The translations under genes and the position numbers were made by a program. A DNA stretch of 64,000 bases from Cephalotus follicularis (taxonomy: Eukaryota; Streptophyta; Magnoliopsida; Oxalidales; Cephalotaceae): assembly GCA_001972305.1 (NCBI GenBank), contig BDDD01000370.1:186001-250000 (forward strand), read 5' to 3'. Within the stretch, counting starts at the first letter, position 1. Each line of letters begins with the position of its first letter. Positions 49,418 through 60,564 of the stretch are shown one piece after another. The notes under the pieces are model-generated. The model was not told the origin of the DNA and made no database searches. It saw nothing but the letters and a program-made list of their open reading frames with translations.

Positions 49418-49604
49418 TGCACATTTTCTTTCTTTTGTTCTTTCTCACATGTTTTTGCAGGTTGCAGGTCTGCAGATGGAATAGAGCACATGCAAGACAC
49501 CACTCTTGCATGTTGCACACCTGGTGGCACACATCTATCAAGCAAGACACGTTTAGGCTGCCACTGCTCTGTTTTACATGCCATGCACAGACACCTGTCT
49601 GTGC

Positions 49605-49692
49605 CAGACCAGTCGACTGTATTTACTTGGCAGTCGACTGTCCACTCCACGAATCAACCAGTTGACTGTTCCCCTGTGACAATCGGCTGTTT
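49605..49692. repeat. Second CAGTCGACTG array in LTR C'
   Basis: Four copies, two perfect at the core (CAGTCGACTG). Confidence 0.8.
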
Positions 49693-49862
49693 GAGGCTAG
49701 TTTTGGCTTGTTAAGTGTATTTCACCACATTTGCATTTCAAATCAACCCAACAATTCAACAACCTCAATTTATATAGTAATTGGACGTTAAATCTCAATA
49801 TAATGCATATTTTATTCATTATTGTGTATAATATACATTAATTCAAATTTGCGGTTATTACA

Positions 49863-50411
49863 GCCCACCAGTGCTCGGCTTCTCCTTGGAGCATATACAC
49901 TACCAATACTAATTTATGTTCATCATCACATCCCAAGACCTCAAAGATCTTCTCCAAATGAGTTAGCTAGAACTCAGAAACAGTAGGATCAGGGAGTCCT
50001 ACAAATGCTGGAGGCTGCAACTTTAGGAAGCGGCTCAACATGTCTTCCCTCCTTGGTCTACGTTATGCTCTAGCATATTGGCGTCCCATCAGAGTATGCA
50101 TCTGTGCCATGGTGGCACACAACTGTCTCCAAACCTTAGGGTCAGCACCGGCTGGTGGAGCATTGGGATCATACTCTGGGAAAACATTACCACGAGCTGG
50201 TTCATTCACAACATGAGCAGGGGCAGGAGCAGGCGCATGAGCATTCCTTCCACCTCGACGGCCACGCCTTCCCCTATTGTTCAATGCTATAAGAGGCAAC
50301 CATGTGATGATCAGATACAATCTCTTTCAATTTCAATATCAATCTCTATGCAAATCCATTCAGTCAATCTCAAACATTGCATAAATATACCAAGCTAGCA
50401 GGCCAACCAAT
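49863..50411 (-). pseudogene. Element A gag, N-terminal part
   Basis: On the minus strand: a basic, glycine-arginine-rich start (NNRGRRGRRGGRN), an alanine-proline stretch, then GNVFPEYDPNAPPAGADPKV and WRQLCATMAQMHTLM, closely matching A2 at 57870-58050. The first gag residues lie next to the primer site. Broken. Confidence 0.82.
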
Positions 50412-50424
50412 GCCTCTGATACCA
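50412..50424 (-). other. Primer binding site of element A (initiator Met-tRNA)
   Basis: Minus strand TGGTATCAGAGGC, an 11-base match to the initiator Met-tRNA complement, three bases from the LTR. Confidence 0.82.
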
Positions 50425-50773
50425 TTCTATAACACCCCGCGCCTGCAGGGCGGACACGTGACATTACTCTCAATCCAATACACAAAACAATGGTCGGGAC
50501 TAGCAATATAAAAATGCAGAAAAACTTAAAACTTCACAATACATTTCATTATGCGAAAGATACAATACAACAATCCATCCATATAGTGGAATACAATACA
50601 ATTCTTTTACAATACACTTATCAACTCTTCAATACAATATTACAATGAACTCTGTCAGATCCAGATGATCCTCTCAGTCGATGGAATCTTCAATCCTTCG
50701 GTCCGCTACTACCCATTGCCCTACCTATGCTGCACACAAAAGGTACAGCACAACCCCACCCCGAAGGATGGGG

Positions 50774-50790
50774 TTAGCCACAATGGCTAA
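50774..50790 (-). other. Conserved hairpin TTAGCC/GGCTAA (LTR A)
   Basis: Same six-base stem as in B, C and E but with a five-base loop. In the shared LTR at 58574-58589 the loop is four bases. Confidence 0.55.
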
Positions 50791-51676
50791 GTAGAAACCT
50801 CATGCAGCGTGTATGCATGTACAATGTGTAATATCGGTAACAATATATGCAATATCAATGTGCGGTGTACAATATCAATGCATGGCATGGAAAATGCACA
50901 TGTGCAGTTGGCGATCAGACTACCCGTATGACAATGGCCTATAGCATAGCATACGGATAGGATCTATAACAATAAATCACTGTCAGACTCTCAATGGTGG
51001 TGTATAAAACACCCAATCAATCAATCAATGTCTTATACAGCATACGACCCTGGGTCAATCCAATGACAATCAATTAGCAGTGATCAATCCCACTAAAGGA
51101 AATCCTTCGAAAAGGGTGGGAGATCTATCTATGTTTCTCAGACTAATCAGGTCTGGAACTCATAGATTTTCCAGACTATGGCTAGGCCAATACAATCTTG
51201 ATGAGCTGCACCGAATGAGCTACTATTACCGTTGGGGAGCTACGGCCCTCAGGGAGCATCAATTGTCCATCAATCACGCTCATCAGTAAGATAATACAAT
51301 AAAAGGAATAATACAAGAAATGAAACGATCGACAAAAGAGGTGGACAAAGTCAACAACCTAACTTGCCGACACGAATCATAAGGTCACTCTATAAGATCC
51401 ATACAATACAATCAATCAAGTCAATACAAAGTCCAAGCAATTGTCAAAGCAAATTCAACAAGTGATGGTGTCTAACTAAGAAATGGGAATGCGCATCCAA
51501 TATACCGACTTAGACTCACATCACTTATGACTCAAGAAATCAATCAATGTGTCAATACAATCATCAAAACCGTTTTCAAACACTTGAATACCTCAAGTGA
51601 GGCTCCAGTCAAGTGGCAATGTGAAAAGAAGTTGAAAACCAGCTTTGAAGTAGGTAAAAACTCCTTTTAGTCTATT

Positions 51677-52010
51677 AGGCGTCCATGTCCTTGGTGAAAG
51701 AATTCGACACATCGTCAAAACGGGGGAAAGACGTCGATGACTTTGAAAGACATCGATGTCTTCCTCTATTTGTATAGAGATCTGGCCAAAAGACGTCAAT
51801 GTCCTTACCAAAAGACGTCAACGCGTTTCAATAAAATTAGCCTGGGAATGCGCATCGATGTTCAGTATCGATGTCTTTCCTGGGGAAAGACATCACAAGG
51901 CACAGACGTCGATGTCTTTGAAAGACGTCAATGTCTTCACTGCAAAATCACAGATACAACACTCTGAAGCGAAAGACATCGATGTCCATGGGCTAGGGAT
52001 CAATGTCTTT
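51677..52010. repeat. Palindrome array, class AAAGACRTCGAYGTCTTT
   Basis: About twelve copies. Many read TCAA instead of TCGA, again CG decay. Confidence 0.85.
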
Positions 52011-52520
52011 GCTGGGCAGGGTCGATTTTTGTGTAGAAAACCAGCTAATCTCATGTCAAAATCAAATTTAAAGCTATTCTTTTAAAGCCAGGGTTTGAAA
52101 TCAATCATTTAAAATTATCAAAACTTGTTACAACCTTCTAATTTCAGTTTCAATCCTCCCAGATCGGTTAGATCAAGGAAATGAATAAAAAACCTAGTTT
52201 TTCAATTCAATAAAATACAATCATTCAATCAATTCTATCAATTATGCAATTTAAGAAACATGCAATCAAGTAGGGAAGTCATATTTTTAACGAAGCTTCA
52301 AAAGTTGAGCTTTCAATCAATCGATCGGCAAGAATCGCCCAAGAACCCTCTACTTTCTTTTTCAATGCAAGCCGCAACTTGCAAGAGCTATCCTTGTTGA
52401 TGGAGATGCAATCCGGTTGCTAGGGATATGGAGGGAGGCTGCTCAGCTAGAGAGAGAGGGGGAGAAGGATTGAGAGAGGGAGAAGAATGAGAAAGAATGA
52501 GAGAAATGGCTAAGGAATTG

Positions 52521-52530
52521 GCTTATATAG
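52521..52530 (-). promoter_or_regulatory. TATA box of LTR A (5' copy)
   Basis: CTATATAAGC on the minus strand, placed as in the other A-family LTRs. Confidence 0.6.
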
Positions 52531-52700
52531 CCGATTTCGCCAACTCTCTGAAACTTAGCCCAAACATCTCGACTATACATGCATGTAATAAATACAATAA
52601 CAATAGGTATAGGAATACCTCAATTCAATACAATTCGTTACGGTCCAATACGGTACAATGTATGCATGAACAATACGAAAAGGGAATTCGGGTCGTCACA

Positions 52701-53621
52701 CTAGGAGATTATGGGAGTTTTGGAGAGATGAATGAAATTTTTTATGTGTTATATGTGAATAATATGGGAGTTTGATAAGAGAAGGAGTGAGTATGGGCTA
52801 TTAGTAGGAAGAAATTGACATTCTTTATGAGTTATAGGTTGCTAAGAAAGTATGCGAAAATGGCGTTCTAGTCACTTTTCCGACCTAGAGTGGTCTGATT
52901 GACTTGAAATTTTAAATGTAGACTTTATTATAGGTTTCTATATTACCTGTAAAGTTTCATACCAAACAGACTTGGTTTGGACCTAAAAGATCAAAGTTAC
53001 GCTAAAATAGTTTTGAAACGGTGATTTTACAAAGGATCATATAGATCTGCTTATCTGTTTGAATTATTTTTGAGAAGTGGGCTTCTAGATGTGTTGAAAC
53101 ACATTCCTGAAAGTTTCATGTCAAACGAATATGCTTTTCACCAAAAAGTCTCGTTTTTGCAGTTTTTACGGAAAAATAGTTCAAACCTTAGTTTTTCAAA
53201 CTAGCTCATAGCTCTGGTCATTAGTTTTATTTTCTTTTAAAGTGGTAGACTCTTGGATAGAAATAAGTACCTTTCACAAAGTTTCAACTCCATTGAATCC
53301 TTAAAAATGGTAAAAGAGTGTTAACTTTTACTTTTGTGAAAAACTCGTTTAGCAATGACTTTACAAAGGAAACTAAAGCTCAGCTTGTCAGTTTTACTCT
53401 ATTTTTGAATGACAGAATACTATGATATTTTTATTATGATATACAAAGTTTTACTTCGATATGACATCTTAATGCATAGAGTAGCTTACACGTGCACTAT
53501 ATGCATCCTATATTGTATAGGCATAGACAATATATTTATGGATATTGTTATGTGATAACATTGTAGACGCGAATCCTATTTCTGATCTGGAGTATCGAGG
53601 GGCTAGTCCGCTCTAATACCA
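52701..53621. repeat. Degenerate tandem repeat of about 165 bp, probably leader of D2
   Basis: No coding sequence is recognised. Four diverged units share an AAAGTTTCA(T/A) core near 52951, 53109, 53278 and 53444, spaced 158-168 bases. The right end (53610-53621) is the inverted primer site of D2, so at least that end belongs to the untranslated leader of a minus-strand element. Confidence 0.6.
53610..53621 (-). other. Primer binding site of element D2
   Basis: Minus strand TGGTATTAGAGC, one base from the initiator Met-tRNA complement, abutting the LTR. Confidence 0.75.
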
Positions 53622-56331
53622 TGTATGTCCGTGCGTATATTTTTCAGACTTTTAAATCTATTTTGCTTTGTAGCCTGTCTACATTATGTTGGGTTATGTG
53701 TCTGGGGCTGACTGATATCAGTCTTGACTTTTGGGTATGTTAGTATGTGTATGGGTATTGGTAAGGTTTATGTTTATTTTTATTTTTATTTTTATTTACA
53801 AATTTGTTTTTATTAATTTAATAAACCAAATCTTTTATTTTAAATTAAATTCTTTCTCTTCTGTCTCCCTATCCCGTTTTTCTCTCCCTCTCTTTACTCC
53901 CTTCCCTGATTCTCTCCCTCTTTCCATCTTCTTCTCCTAAAAATCCTCCTTCTTTCCTTATCCCAGCCGAAATCAGCTCTCTTTTCTATTTAATAATGCC
54001 TTTGTCCACTGTTTTTGTGTCATCTCTATCCCTCTCTCCTGGTAGCCGAACCTGCAAGCTGAGAGTTGTTTTGTTCTTCATGAAATTGTTCATCAAAACC
54101 AAGTTTGTTCTTTATGGTTCAGTTTAGAGATTGTTTTGTTTTTGATATGTACAACCTTGGCAGACTGTTGAGTCTTGTGTTTCCTTCTATTTTCCTATGA
54201 ACAGTCGTTGTAAGCCTTAAATTTTTTTTGTTCCTTCTATAGTTTTGTGTCGCCATTACAATTTGGTTCCCCTTTTTGTTTTGCTGTGATGGTTTATCTT
54301 GTTTTGTTACGATTCCGTTTGCATATCTATATAGATTGTTAGAATTCAATTTTGTTTTCTGCCACTCTATGCTTTGTCATTTTTTCTAAGTCGGTTGATC
54401 AGCCTTAGGCATCTTGCATAAGTTGTAATATGGTTTTAATAACTGGAGGTTGGTATTTTTGACAGTAATCTGGCCATCTATATATGTATGCAATTGATTA
54501 GATTTTGCCTCACCCTTTTAAGTATAGCTCCTATCAGTAATCTATCTTATATTCAGTGCTCTGTCACTGTTTTAAATACCTCATAGAGTCTCATTTAAAT
54601 ACTTATTATCCTCTGGTAATGAGAAATCCAGTTTTTGACAGAAAAATTGCATAGGATTGTTATATTTCTGTGTTCTATCGCCCAGTACAGTCGACTGCTT
54701 TATTGAATAGTCGACTGTTATGTGTTCAGTAGTCAGCTGTCTGTATGATCCGTCGACTGCTATGCCTTGCACAGTCGACTGGACCCCTGTCACAGTCGAC
54801 TGGCTACAGTTCTGCTTGAGTAGTCGGTTGGCCATGTGGTATAGTCGATTGTCGGGCTTTGAACAGTCGACTGGATTTCTGCACAGTCAGCTAGTGAGTC
54901 GATAAAAATTATGTTTTCAAATTTCTTTGTCAGTTTTCTCTTTTGATGAATCAGGGTCCGTTCTAAACACCGTTATAGTTCAGATTTATGCCCACAATGA
55001 TTTTTCAGATCTTTATATGATTGATTTTGTATCTGCTAGATTTTTGTGCTACGAGGGGCAGTTAGAATTTATCGGTCAATTCGTAAGTTATTTTGTGATC
55101 GCATAAGGTACGGATTCAATCGTTCTTTGGCTATCTTAATCTGATTTTAATTGAAACAATCCAGTTTCATATTTTTGATCACTGTACAGATGTTCGAACT
55201 CTGTTATGTTTTGGATTTTGATATGCTTTGGGAATAAAGTCACTTTGATATTTTATGAGACAAATATTTCTAACTTTATAAATTCAGATACGATATGTTT
55301 ATGAAATGTTATGCAAATCGTCTCTTTTATTGTGAAAATAAGTGAGTTGATTTCTGACTATGAACGTATGTGAAATTATATCATTTGATAATGACTTATG
55401 GATATGTTCCGGAAAACCATTTCTATACGTGTTTTAAATTGATTAACCTAAAACAATGTTTTCGAAATGGTGAAGTACTGAGGTTAATTGTACCCACCTA
55501 TGGGGTGTACCATAGGCGTGTCGTAGGCCTGGCACGGGGACATGACACTTCCGTAGCGGTGTGATTAGCCTACGAAGTCTCTCTATGTTATGATATCTTA
55601 TGTGGAGGATATGGATCCGTTATTTAAGATAGAGATGTATGGATCGATCGTAGTTATATGATATGTGATATGTTATGATATGGGAATTGATTTTGTAGTG
55701 TCGTACACTTCAATTCTATTTGGCACGTGGACGTCGCGACTCCCTTGCTTATAAGTGTTCCGATATGTGATATGTTATGTGGTTCAGTACGGAGCTTATA
55801 TTTTTTGAAGGTCTGCTTATATTATTAACATTATGGATTTGGTTTATACGAAAATGCTGAGGTTATTTACAAGGAATGTTTAAATTGATTATTGCTTAAG
55901 ATTTCTGTTTTGGAATTAACTTTTGAAATCTTACTACTTCTAAAGTATCGTTTACTGTTTTTACATTCTATATCTGCACTGAGGTTTTCTCAACCACTTT
56001 TTTGTTTCCATGCGGCAGGTTATCAGGAGCATTGGGGCAATCTGCGATGAGAGGTGTCTCCCTTGTGTCTGAGGATCATCTAGGGATTGATCCTGCTATG
56101 TTTGTGTTGGCTTATGGTCGTGTTAGGACTAGTTTTATGACAATATGATGGTTTCGTATTATGACGCTGAGTTTATGTTTCAGCTTTCATACTTTTCTTA
56201 TTGTTTCATTTATGCTTCAGACCATCACATTTTAAAATAAAGTTGAGCTTCATATTCTGTTATGTTTTGTTAAGATATATTTTATGACTTGTAAGGGCTC
56301 CCACCGTTCGGGGGGGTTACATCCGCATTAG
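53622..56331 (-). repeat. LTR D2 (2710 bp), minus-strand 5' LTR
   Basis: Sister of LTR D: TGTATGTCCG start and GGGGGGTTACA end, with the primer site on its left. Contains a T-rich stretch with TTTTTA units (53771-53797), a CT-rich stretch, a strong CAGTCGACTG array (54685-54900) and the conserved ACCATAGGC region near 55510. No coding sequence. Confidence 0.85.
54685..54900. repeat. Palindrome array, class CAGTCGACTG
   Basis: About eleven copies, at least five perfect at the ten-base core. Best preserved array of this class. Confidence 0.85.
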
Positions 56332-56527
56332 TCGAATTCCGTAAATCAGTTAGTGGGACATTCCCTTCCTCTATTTTATTGTCTTTGAAATATTATATGA
56401 CATGTGCCCTTTTTTGGACTCTTGTTATTTGATCGTTCTATCGGGATTTGGATCCCGTATTTCATTTCAATACTCATTATCCCGTTGTTATGATATGTGA
56501 TATTTTTGATGTGTATATGGTTATCAA
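56332..56527. other. Unassigned 196-bp stretch
   Basis: Lies between LTR D2 and the protease of A2. It is AT-rich, matches nothing else in the window and shows no convincing coding sequence. Confidence 0.4.
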
Positions 56528-58211
56528 TCTCAATAATGGAATCTCCACACACTCGATCGGTACTCGCTATCTCACCGACAGGTGTGGATACCTCCATCAA
56601 GAAAGGAAAGTACCCACGTCTCAACCCAACATAGGAGACAAAATGCAATGCAATGAATGAAGGGGATGAACCCGGATCAATAACAACCCGTGCTGGAAGA
56701 TGAAAGAGTGAGATGGTACCTCCAAACACAACATCAGGCCTTGCTGTAGCACTCGGCTCCATAGCATAAACTCTAGGCTAAACTGTCGGAGCAGAACTCA
56801 TAGGTTGTTTCCCTCTGGACTGCGAAGCCCCAAATGAAGAAGATGGTACACTGGCTATCGGTCCCTGTGGAGGCGGTGATCGCTGTGTCCGATCCACTCC
56901 TCTAGAATGGGGATTCCGTGAACAATCTTTAGCAATGTGGTCGAAACCACCACAAACCAAGAAATTTCCCAAGAACCATCTACAATTCTCAAACGTATGG
57001 TTGGTCTTATGAAAATGCACACATGGAACCATAGCACTCTGATTACCGCTCCCAGAAAATCTGGAGGGTGTACCCTGACAAGGTCCTGAAGATTGTCCTC
57101 CTCGATGTGCGTTCCTCGATCTACCTCTCCTCCAAGAACGGGACAGGTTTCCGCTATCCTGATTGCGACCATGAGAACCAAGAGAGGGGCTACTATCAGT
57201 CTTCCGTGACATAGCACTGTCACTGTCACTACCACTCCACCAAGAAGAAGGACTAGGCCTGGTGCGGGCTATATCTCTCATCAATGTAGCCTCGGCTGCA
57301 ATATCCTCAAGCTGCATAGCACGGGAAGAAATATCCAATATGGAGGTCAATCCCAAGGGAGTCAATTGCCTCCTCAAATACAATCTCAGTCCCCTAAGGA
57401 ACTTCTTCGCTCAACGCTCTTGGCGTTCCACTAAGTATGGGGCTGATCGGGCTAACTGCATGAATCTCGCCTCATACTCAGCCACTGTCATACTTCCCTG
57501 AACCAAGTTAGAAAATTCAATCTCTCTTCTGTCTGTCTCTACTTGAGGGTAGTACCTTGCATTGAATTCTCTTCTGAAGGCATCCCAAGGGCGGATTGTA
57601 CCATTTGTTGTCCAATCTGTGTTTACCATAGCCTACCATTGTTCGGCTTCTCCTTGGAGCATATACACTGCCAATACCAATTTCTATTCATCATCACATC
57701 CCATGACCTCAAAAATCTTCTCCAATTGAGTTAGCCAAGACTCAACAAGGGTAGGATCAGGAAGTCCTACAAATGCTGGAGGTTGCAACTTTAGGAAGCG
57801 GCTCAACATGTGTTCCCTCCTTGGCCTACGTTCAACTCTAGCCTGTTGGTGTCGCATCAGAGTTTGCATCTATGCCATGCTGGCACACAATTGTCTCCAA
57901 ACCTCAGGGTTAGCCCCGGATGGTGGAGAATTAGGATCATACTCTGGAAAAACGTTACCGGTTACCAGTTTATTAACACCAGGATTGGGGGCAGGAGCAT
58001 TCCTTCCCCCTCGATGACCATGCCTTCCCTTATTGTTCATTGCTAAGAAGACAACAATGGGATGATCATCTACAATCTCTTTCAATTCCAATTTCAATAA
58101 AACCTTTTTCCAACCAATCAATAGCATGAATAGACAAAATCATATATCATGCAATCCATTTAGTCAATATCAATCAATGCATTAATATACTTCGTTAACA
58201 GGCCAACCAAT
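56528..58211 (-). pseudogene. Element A2: gag and protease remains
   Basis: Second member of family A. Minus-strand parts: N-terminal gag (NNKGRHGHRGGRN, GNVFPEYDPNSPPSGANPEV) 57880-58050; capsid region (WLTQLEKIFEVMGC, LVQGSMTVAEYEARFMQLAR) 57400-57750; serine-rich linker; zinc knuckle (CGGFDHIAKDC) near 56930-56960; protease (ARVVIDPGSSPSFIALHFVS) about 56560-56720. No RT to RNase H is present to its left. Broken, a few breaks. Confidence 0.85.
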
Positions 58212-58224
58212 GTCTCTGATACCA
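58212..58224 (-). other. Primer binding site of element A2
   Basis: Minus strand TGGTATCAGAGAC, an 11-base match to the initiator Met-tRNA complement, three bases from the LTR. Confidence 0.82.
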
Positions 58225-59446
58225 TTCTGTAACACCCCGCGCCCGGAGGGCGGGCATGTGGCATTACTTTCACTCCAATAAATAGCAATATAAAAATGCA
58301 GAAAAACTAAAAACTTTACAATACATGTCATTGCGTAGAAGATACATTACAATAACCCATCCATACGGTGCAAAACAATAAAAATTCTGTTACAAAACTA
58401 TACCAGTCATTTCACAATACATTTATCAGTCTTTTCAATACAACATGAGCTCTGCCAGACTCAAAATTGTCCCTCGGTCGGTAGAAACTTCAATCCTTCA
58501 GTCCGTTGCTACTTGCCGCCCTACCTATGCCGCACACAAAAAGTAAAACACAGCCCCACCCCGAAGGATGGGTTTAGCCACAAGGCTAAGCAGAAATCCC
58601 ATGCAGCGTGTATGCATGTACAATGTGAAATATCGGTGACAGTCTATGCAATATCAATGTGTGGTGTACAATATCGATGCATGGTATGGCAAATTCATGC
58701 ATAGAATTGGCGATCTGACTAGCCATATGACACTGGCCCATAACAGAGCATATGGATAGGATCTATAACAATCAATCAATATGAGACACTCGGTGGTGGT
58801 GTATAAAACACCTAATCAATCAATCATATCCTATGGAGCATGACCTCGGTCAATAAAATGTCAATCCATAACAATGATCAATCCCACAGAAGGTAGTCCT
58901 TCAAAAGGGTGGGAGATCCATCTACTATTCTCAGACTGATCAGGTCTAGAACTCATAGATCTTCCAGCCTATGGCTGAGTCAATACAATCTCGATGAGCT
59001 ACAACCGAAGGAGCTACTGTAATGTTAGGGATCTACGGCCCTCAGGGAGCATCAATTGTCAATCAATAAATAATGCTCATCAGTAACACAATACTATAAG
59101 TGAAATGATCGACGAAATAGGTGGACTGAGTCAACAACATAACATGCTGACATGAGTCATAAGGTCGCTCTATAGGATCCATACAATACAGTCAATCATG
59201 TCAGTACGATGCCAATAGGTGGTGATATCTAATGGAGAAATGGGAATGTGCATCCAACGTTCCAAACTTAGGCTCATGATACTTATGGCTCAAGCAATCA
59301 ATCGATCAATAAATATGTCAATAAAATCATTGAAAACAGTTTTCAAACACTTGAACACCTGAAGTGAGGTTCTGGTCAATTGGCCATGTCAAAAGAAGTT
59401 GAAAACCAACTTTAAAATAGCAAAAAATTCCATTTAGCCTGTTAGG

Positions 59447-59800
59447 CGTCGATGTCCTTGGCCAAAGACGTCGACGCTTGACTGGAAATTTCTTTAAAAC
59501 GGTGGAAGGACATCGACGTCTTCGAAAGACATCGACGTCCATCGCTGTTTGTATAGAGATCTAGCCAAAAGATGTCGATGTCCTTGGACAAAGACGTCGA
59601 CATGATTCATTAAAAATAGCCTGGGAATGCGCATCGAGGTTCAACATCGACGTTTATCCTGGGGAGAAGAAATCCCAGGGCAAAGACATCGATGTCCATT
59701 AAAGACATCGATGTCTTTGTCGAGAGAGCAAAGATGCTTCACGTATAAGCAAAAGACGTCGATGTCGATAGGATGGGGATCGATGTCTTTGCTGGGCAGG
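59447..59800. repeat. Palindrome array, class AAAGACRTCGAYGTCTTT
   Basis: About twelve copies, with more intact TCGA centres than the LTRs of A. Confidence 0.85.
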
Positions 59801-60320
59801 GTCGAATTTGTACAAAAAATGCAACCGATCTCAGGTCAAAACCCAATTTAAAGTCATTCTTTGAAAACTAAGGGTTAAAATCAGTCCTTTAAGGTTAGTA
59901 AAACATATCACAACCTTCAAATTTCAGTTTCAATCTTCCTAGATCAGTTAGATCAAGGAAATCAATAAAAACCCTAGTTTCACAATTCAGTACAATACAA
60001 TCATTCAATCATTCGATTCAATCAATCAATCAATCAGTCAAGCAGTGAACAATACAACTAGAGAAGTCCTACCTATAAACGAAGCTTCAACAGTTGAGCT
60101 TCCAAATCAATCAATGGCTGGAAAAGTACCCAAGGACCAACTACTATCTTATTCAATCAGTGAGGAAGAGACTTGCAATTGTTATTCATCGTTGGAGCAG
60201 TAAATCCGGAGTTGTTGGATGGAGGGAGAGGCTGCTCAGCTAGGAGGAAGAGAGAGAAGGATAGAGAGAGAGGGAGAAGAATGAGAAAAGTGAGAATGAG
60301 AGAAAAATGATAAAAGAATT

Positions 60321-60331
60321 GACTTATATAG
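60321..60331 (-). promoter_or_regulatory. TATA box of the shared A2/A3 LTR
   Basis: CTATATAAGTC on the minus strand. Confidence 0.55.
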
Positions 60332-60511
60332 TCAATTCGGCCAATTCTCCGAAACTCAGCCCAAAACCCTGACTAAACATGCATTTGATCAATACAATAA
60401 ACAATAGGTATAGAGACACCTCAATTCAAAATAGTGCAATACAGTCCGGTACAGTACAATGCGTTACAATGCATGCATGAACAGTACCACAAGGGAATTC
60501 GGGTCGTTACA

Positions 60512-60531
60512 TTCTCCCATCCTTAAAAGAA
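60512..60531 (-). other. Polypurine tract of element A3
   Basis: Minus strand TTCTTTTAAGGATGGGAGAA directly next to the LTR, one base different from that of A. Confidence 0.75.
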
Positions 60532-60564
60532 TATGGTCCCCAGATTCATCAGTCAATGGATCGA

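Larger units (their letters stand above)
47384..49862 (-). repeat. Solo LTR C' in gag of A
   Basis: Complete LTR of 2479 bases, from TGTCACACCCCG to GGTTATTACA on the plus strand, with a perfect 5-bp duplication GCCCA (47379-47383 and 49863-49867). On the minus strand it begins TGTAATAACCGC and ends like LTR C, so it is a relative of C. A TATA-like box lies near 49312 (minus). It holds palindrome arrays 48555-48685 and 49605-49692, a microsatellite 49369-49417 and a hairpin 47517-47538. Confidence 0.9.
1..52700 (-). mobile_element. Element A: old Ty3/gypsy Tekay-type chromovirus fossil, host of most other insertions
   Basis: Read on the minus strand, the order is 5' LTR (50428-52700), primer site, gag, protease, RT, RNase H, integrase with chromodomain, purine tract and 3' LTR (1-2075, entering the window about 190 bases inside the repeat). 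Its own DNA is in blocks 1-2910, 11969-12704, 30611-32625, 46732-47383 and 49863-52700. The blocks abut without loss when compared with the related copies A2/A3 at 56528-62978. Everything between is later insertion, about 43.5 kb. Domain order (integrase after RNase H) defines Ty3; the chromodomain and Met-tRNA primer site fit Tekay/Del. By eye the two LTRs differ at roughly one base in ten, so it is the oldest layer here. It is broken, with several breaks besides the insertions. Confidence 0.9.
50428..52700 (-). repeat. 5' LTR of element A (2273 bp)
   Basis: Aligns with 1-2075 and with 58228-60511. Contains the TTAGCC/GGCTAA hairpin (50774-50790), a palindrome array (51677-52010) and a TATA box (52521-52530, minus). 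The flank at 52701 begins CTAGG. The other target copy is outside the window. Confidence 0.9.
58228..60511 (-). repeat. Shared LTR of A2 and A3 (2284 bp)
   Basis: Left neighbour is a primer site plus gag (so it is the 5' LTR of A2); right neighbour is a polypurine tract plus pol (so it is the 3' LTR of A3). Ends are TGTAACACCCCG and GGGTCGTTACA. Hairpin 58574-58589, array 59447-59800, TATA 60321-60331. Confidence 0.9.
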
